DNA of 7,095 bases from Bacillota bacterium (GTDB lineage: Bacteria; Bacillota; Clostridia; Lachnospirales; Cellulosilyticaceae). Numbering within the stretch: the stretch's first letter is position 1; each line of letters begins with the position of its first letter. Under the pieces are notes generated by a model. The model had not been told where the DNA came from. It ran no database searches and saw nothing but the letters and a program-made list of their open reading frames with translations. The position numbers and the translations under genes are program-made. The stretch covers positions 1-7,095 of the forward strand of contig JAEZJJ010000086.1 in assembly GCA_023436395.1 (NCBI GenBank). The letters run 5' to 3'. Of the stretch, positions 5,460-7,095 are shown one piece after another.

Positions 5460-5924
5460 ATGGCAAAGGAAATAATAGTTTATACAGATGGTGGAGCAAG
5501 AGGTAATGGAAAAGAAGACTGTGTATCCGCCTGGGCATATACTTTGAGTTATGGAGAACATTATAAAGAAAACAAGGGTGCCATGTATGGTGCAACTAAT
5601 AACCAAATGGAGATGACAGCTATTATTGAGGCACTAAAAGCCATTAAAAATAAGGCTATTCCTGTTAAGCTACATAGCGATTCTGCTTACTGTATTACTG
5701 GAATTACATCATGGATTCATAACTGGAAGAAAAAAGGCTGGGTTAACTCTAAGAAAGAACCCGTAGAAAATAAAGAGCTTTGGATTGAAATGGACAAGTT
5801 GGTAAAAGAATTTACTTCTATAGAGTTCATTAAGGTTAAAGGACATGCAGACGTTGCTGGCAACATACGTGTGGATGCACTAGTTAATGAAGCCATGGAT
5901 GAATTAATTGTAGCAAATAGATAA
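5460..5924 (+). CDS. rnhA: Ribonuclease HI (E. coli type)
   Basis: The enzyme hydrolyses the RNA strand of RNA-DNA hybrids using two metal ions, clearing R-loops and primer remnants in the cytosol. At 154 aa it matches E. coli RNase HI (155 aa) almost exactly. The catalytic set is complete: Asp10 in YTDGGARGNG, Glu51 in NNQMEM, Asp74 in HSDSAY and Asp139 in NIRVDAL, with His129 in VKGHAD. The basic handle used for hybrid binding is present as WIHNWKKKGW (85-94) followed by NKELW. There is no N-terminal hybrid-binding domain of the kind found in many clostridial and eukaryotic RNase H proteins. The ATG at 5460 follows AAGGAG about 8 nt upstream. It is the second gene of a likely operon with the PIN-like protein and ends shortly before a bidirectional terminator. 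Confidence 0.96.
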   Translation: MAKEIIVYTDGGARGNGKEDCVSAWAYTLSYGEHYKENKGAMYGATNNQMEMTAIIEALKAIKNKAIPVKLHSDSAYCITGITSWIHNWKKKGWVNSKKEPVENKELWIEMDKLVKEFTSIEFIKVKGHADVAGNIRVDALVNEAMDELIVANR

Positions 5925-5953
5925 TAGAATTTTAGTTAAAAAGAGCATTATAA

Positions 5954-5997
5954 AAATGACCGATAAAACTAGGGAAAGAGAGTTTTATCGGTCATTT
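5954..5997. terminator. Bidirectional terminator between rnhA and the antiporter gene
   Basis: A perfect 17-bp stem pairs 5954-5970 (AAATGACCGATAAAACT) with 5981-5997 around a 10-nt loop. On the plus strand TTTATTATATTT follows. On the minus strand the run ATTTTTATAATG follows. It sits 30 nt after the rnhA stop and between convergent genes, so it can serve both. Confidence 0.9.
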
Positions 5998-6019
5998 ATT
6001 ATATTTATTAATAGTAAAT

Positions 6020-6102
6020 TTCGATGTTGACAAAGAGCGTATCAGTTGAGTACCCTACTTAATACAACAGGGGAAATTCTTTTTAAAATTCCTATAGTGT
6101 AG
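6020..6102 (+). repeat. Dispersed non-coding repeat, copy B
   Basis: This is the partner of copy A (2729-2816) in the opposite orientation. It begins with TTGACAAAGAGCGTATCAG-like sequence at 6027-6045 and ends with CTATAGTGTAG at 6092-6102. The middle keeps an inverted repeat, GGAAATT...AATTCC, where copy A has GGGAAT...ATTCCC, although the loop bases differ completely. The right end lies 17 nt from the antiporter stop codon. Confidence 0.7.
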
Positions 6103-6128
6103 AAAAGAACATGCTTTCCTATACTATA
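6093..6128 (-). other. Stem-loop spanning the antiporter stop codon
   Basis: TATAGTGTAG (6093-6102) pairs with CTATACTATA (6119-6128), including one G-U pair. After one mismatch, AAAG (6104-6107) pairs with CTTT (6114-6117) around a 6-nt loop. On the minus-strand mRNA the stem includes the stop codon (6121-6119). No clean T-run follows, so it is at best a weak terminator; the structure at 5954-5997 is the better one. Confidence 0.4.
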
Positions 6129-7095
6129 AAAAAGTCAGCAGCAATAATAAGATAAACAGCAAGAAGCTGAACGCCTTCAAACCAATTAGATTCCCCATCA
6201 TGAGCTACTTTATTAGCAATGAGAACAGAGGCGATAAGTGCTATTAACTCAAAGCCATTGAAGATAATACTCATAGGTGTAAAGAATAAGCTGACAAAAA
6301 TAAGGATAGGTGCTACAAATAAAATGATTTGTAAGCTAGAGCCAATAGCAATTTCAAAGGAAACATCCATTTTGTCTTTTAAAGCCATAGCAACAGCAGT
6401 GGAGTGCTCAGCGGCATTTCCGATAATAGGAATAAGGATGATCCCGACAAAGAAAGGACTAAAGCCTAGGCTTTCTGTAATAGGCTCCACACCATTTACT
6501 AGAAATTCACTTTCAATGGCAATGAAAACAGTAGCTATCACTAGAATGGTAATCGCCTTTTTTAGAGACCATTTAGCAGTCCCTTCAGTAGCTTCGTTAT
6601 TTGCATAAAGGTGTTTGTGTGTCTTAAAAGAAAAGAATAGGTTGAGTGCATAAATAATAATCATCACAACCCCTACAAAGATACTAAGACCTTCGTAACG
6701 GGTATTTAGAAGGGTAGGATCTACGGTATGGGTAAAAAGAGCAGGTACACAAAGGCCAATAACGGCAAAGAGTAGCATGCTAGAAGAAACATCAGCTACA
6801 TTGACATTAAATTTTTGGATTTTATGTTTAATCCCACCACAGAGCATACTAGCGCCTAAGACTAAAAGTATATTACCGATTACAGCGCCAGCAATAGAGG
6901 ATTTAACTACATCAAATAAACCTTCTTTTATGGCAAAAATAGAAATGATAAGTTCGGTTGCATTGCCAAAAGTACCATTTAAGAGACCGCCAATTTTAGG
7001 GCCTGTATAAAAAGAGATTTCTTCTGTGCCTGTTCCCATTAAACCTGCTAAAGGAATGATAGATAAACAAGAGAGAATAAACATGAGTGTAGGGG
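6119..7095 (-). CDS. Ca2+/H+ antiporter, CAX family (5' end beyond the window)
   Basis: This is an integral membrane calcium (cation)/proton antiporter of the CAX/ChaA group, expected to export Ca2+ in exchange for protons. Two pseudo-symmetric halves are visible. Numbered from the Met at 7084, the first signature is GNATELIISIFAIKEG (40-55) and the second is GNAAEHSTAVAMALKD (222-237); each GNxxE motif supplies a transport Glu. Acidic MGTGTEE (16-22) precedes the first. About ten hydrophobic segments alternate with short loops, and a short hydrophilic linker (about 152-173) separates the halves. The Met at 7084 is unlikely to be the true start: the frame stays open to the window edge as PTL-MFILSCLSIIPLAG, matching the family pattern, and family members have another N-terminal membrane segment. 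About 30-40 residues are probably missing. The gene converges on rnhA. Confidence 0.92.
   Translation of the reverse strand, partial: PTLMFILSCLSIIPLAGLMGTGTEEISFYTGPKIGGLLNGTFGNATELIISIFAIKEGLFDVVKSSIAGAVIGNILLVLGASMLCGGIKHKIQKFNVNVADVSSSMLLFAVIGLCVPALFTHTVDPTLLNTRYEGLSIFVGVVMIIIYALNLFFSFKTHKHLYANNEATEGTAKWSLKKAITILVIATVFIAIESEFLVNGVEPITESLGFSPFFVGIILIPIIGNAAEHSTAVAMALKDKMDVSFEIAIGSSLQIILFVAPILIFVSLFFTPMSIIFNGFELIALIASVLIANKVAHDGESNWFEGVQLLAVYLIIAADFFIV

Noticed and set aside
6219..7010. Plus-strand open frames opposite the antiporter gene
   Set aside because: Shadows of a membrane protein gene with both CAX signatures on the other strand.
7082..7084. ATG at 7084 as the true start of the antiporter
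   Set aside because: The frame stays open to the window edge and the preceding residues fit the family, so the real start is outside.
1..7095. CRISPR array, tRNA, insertion sequence or toxin-antitoxin system
   Set aside because: No spaced direct repeats, cloverleaf, transposase or antitoxin-like ORF was found on either strand.

Overview
The window is an AT-rich chromosomal segment with strong AGGAG/GGGGG ribosome binding sites and compact hairpin terminators. Together with protein signatures typical of Clostridia, this points to a low-GC Gram-positive bacterium (Bacillota). A Lachnospirales or Cellulosilyticum-like anaerobe is my best guess, but the genus cannot be fixed from sequence reading alone. 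I see no phage, CRISPR, tRNA or rRNA gene.

Layout, left to right. Positions 1-314 carry no convincing gene; they hold two stem-loops and an extended -10 promoter. Positions 315-1508 (+) encode an RlmI/YwbD-type PUA-domain 23S rRNA methyltransferase. Positions 1509-2501 are a decaying segment. A good sigma-A promoter (1526-1554) leads into a small membrane ORF that looks frameshifted (1698-1830), then a CatA-like acetyltransferase gene interrupted by one in-frame TAG at codon 16 (1869-2501). Positions 2502-3003 are a long regulatory gap: a hairpin terminator, copy A of a dispersed repeat, two palindromes, and a near-consensus promoter. Positions 3004-4281 (+) encode MetY, O-acetylhomoserine sulfhydrylase, which closes with a strong terminator. 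Positions 4480-5403 and 5460-5924 (+) form a likely two-gene operon of a PIN-like nuclease and an E. coli-type RNase HI, ended by a bidirectional terminator (5954-5997). Copy B of the dispersed repeat (6020-6102) follows in the opposite orientation to copy A. From 6119 to the right edge, on the minus strand, lies a CAX-family Ca2+/H+ antiporter whose start is outside the window.

The genes are independent housekeeping units: rRNA modification, sulfide assimilation into homocysteine, RNA or RNA-DNA hybrid turnover, and cation antiport. They are not one pathway. I found no convincing new defence or mobile system. The items most worth a second look are the imperfect inverted repeat pair at 2729-2816 and 6020-6102, the single-nonsense acetyltransferase, the PIN/RNase HI gene pair, and the structured element at 66-134.
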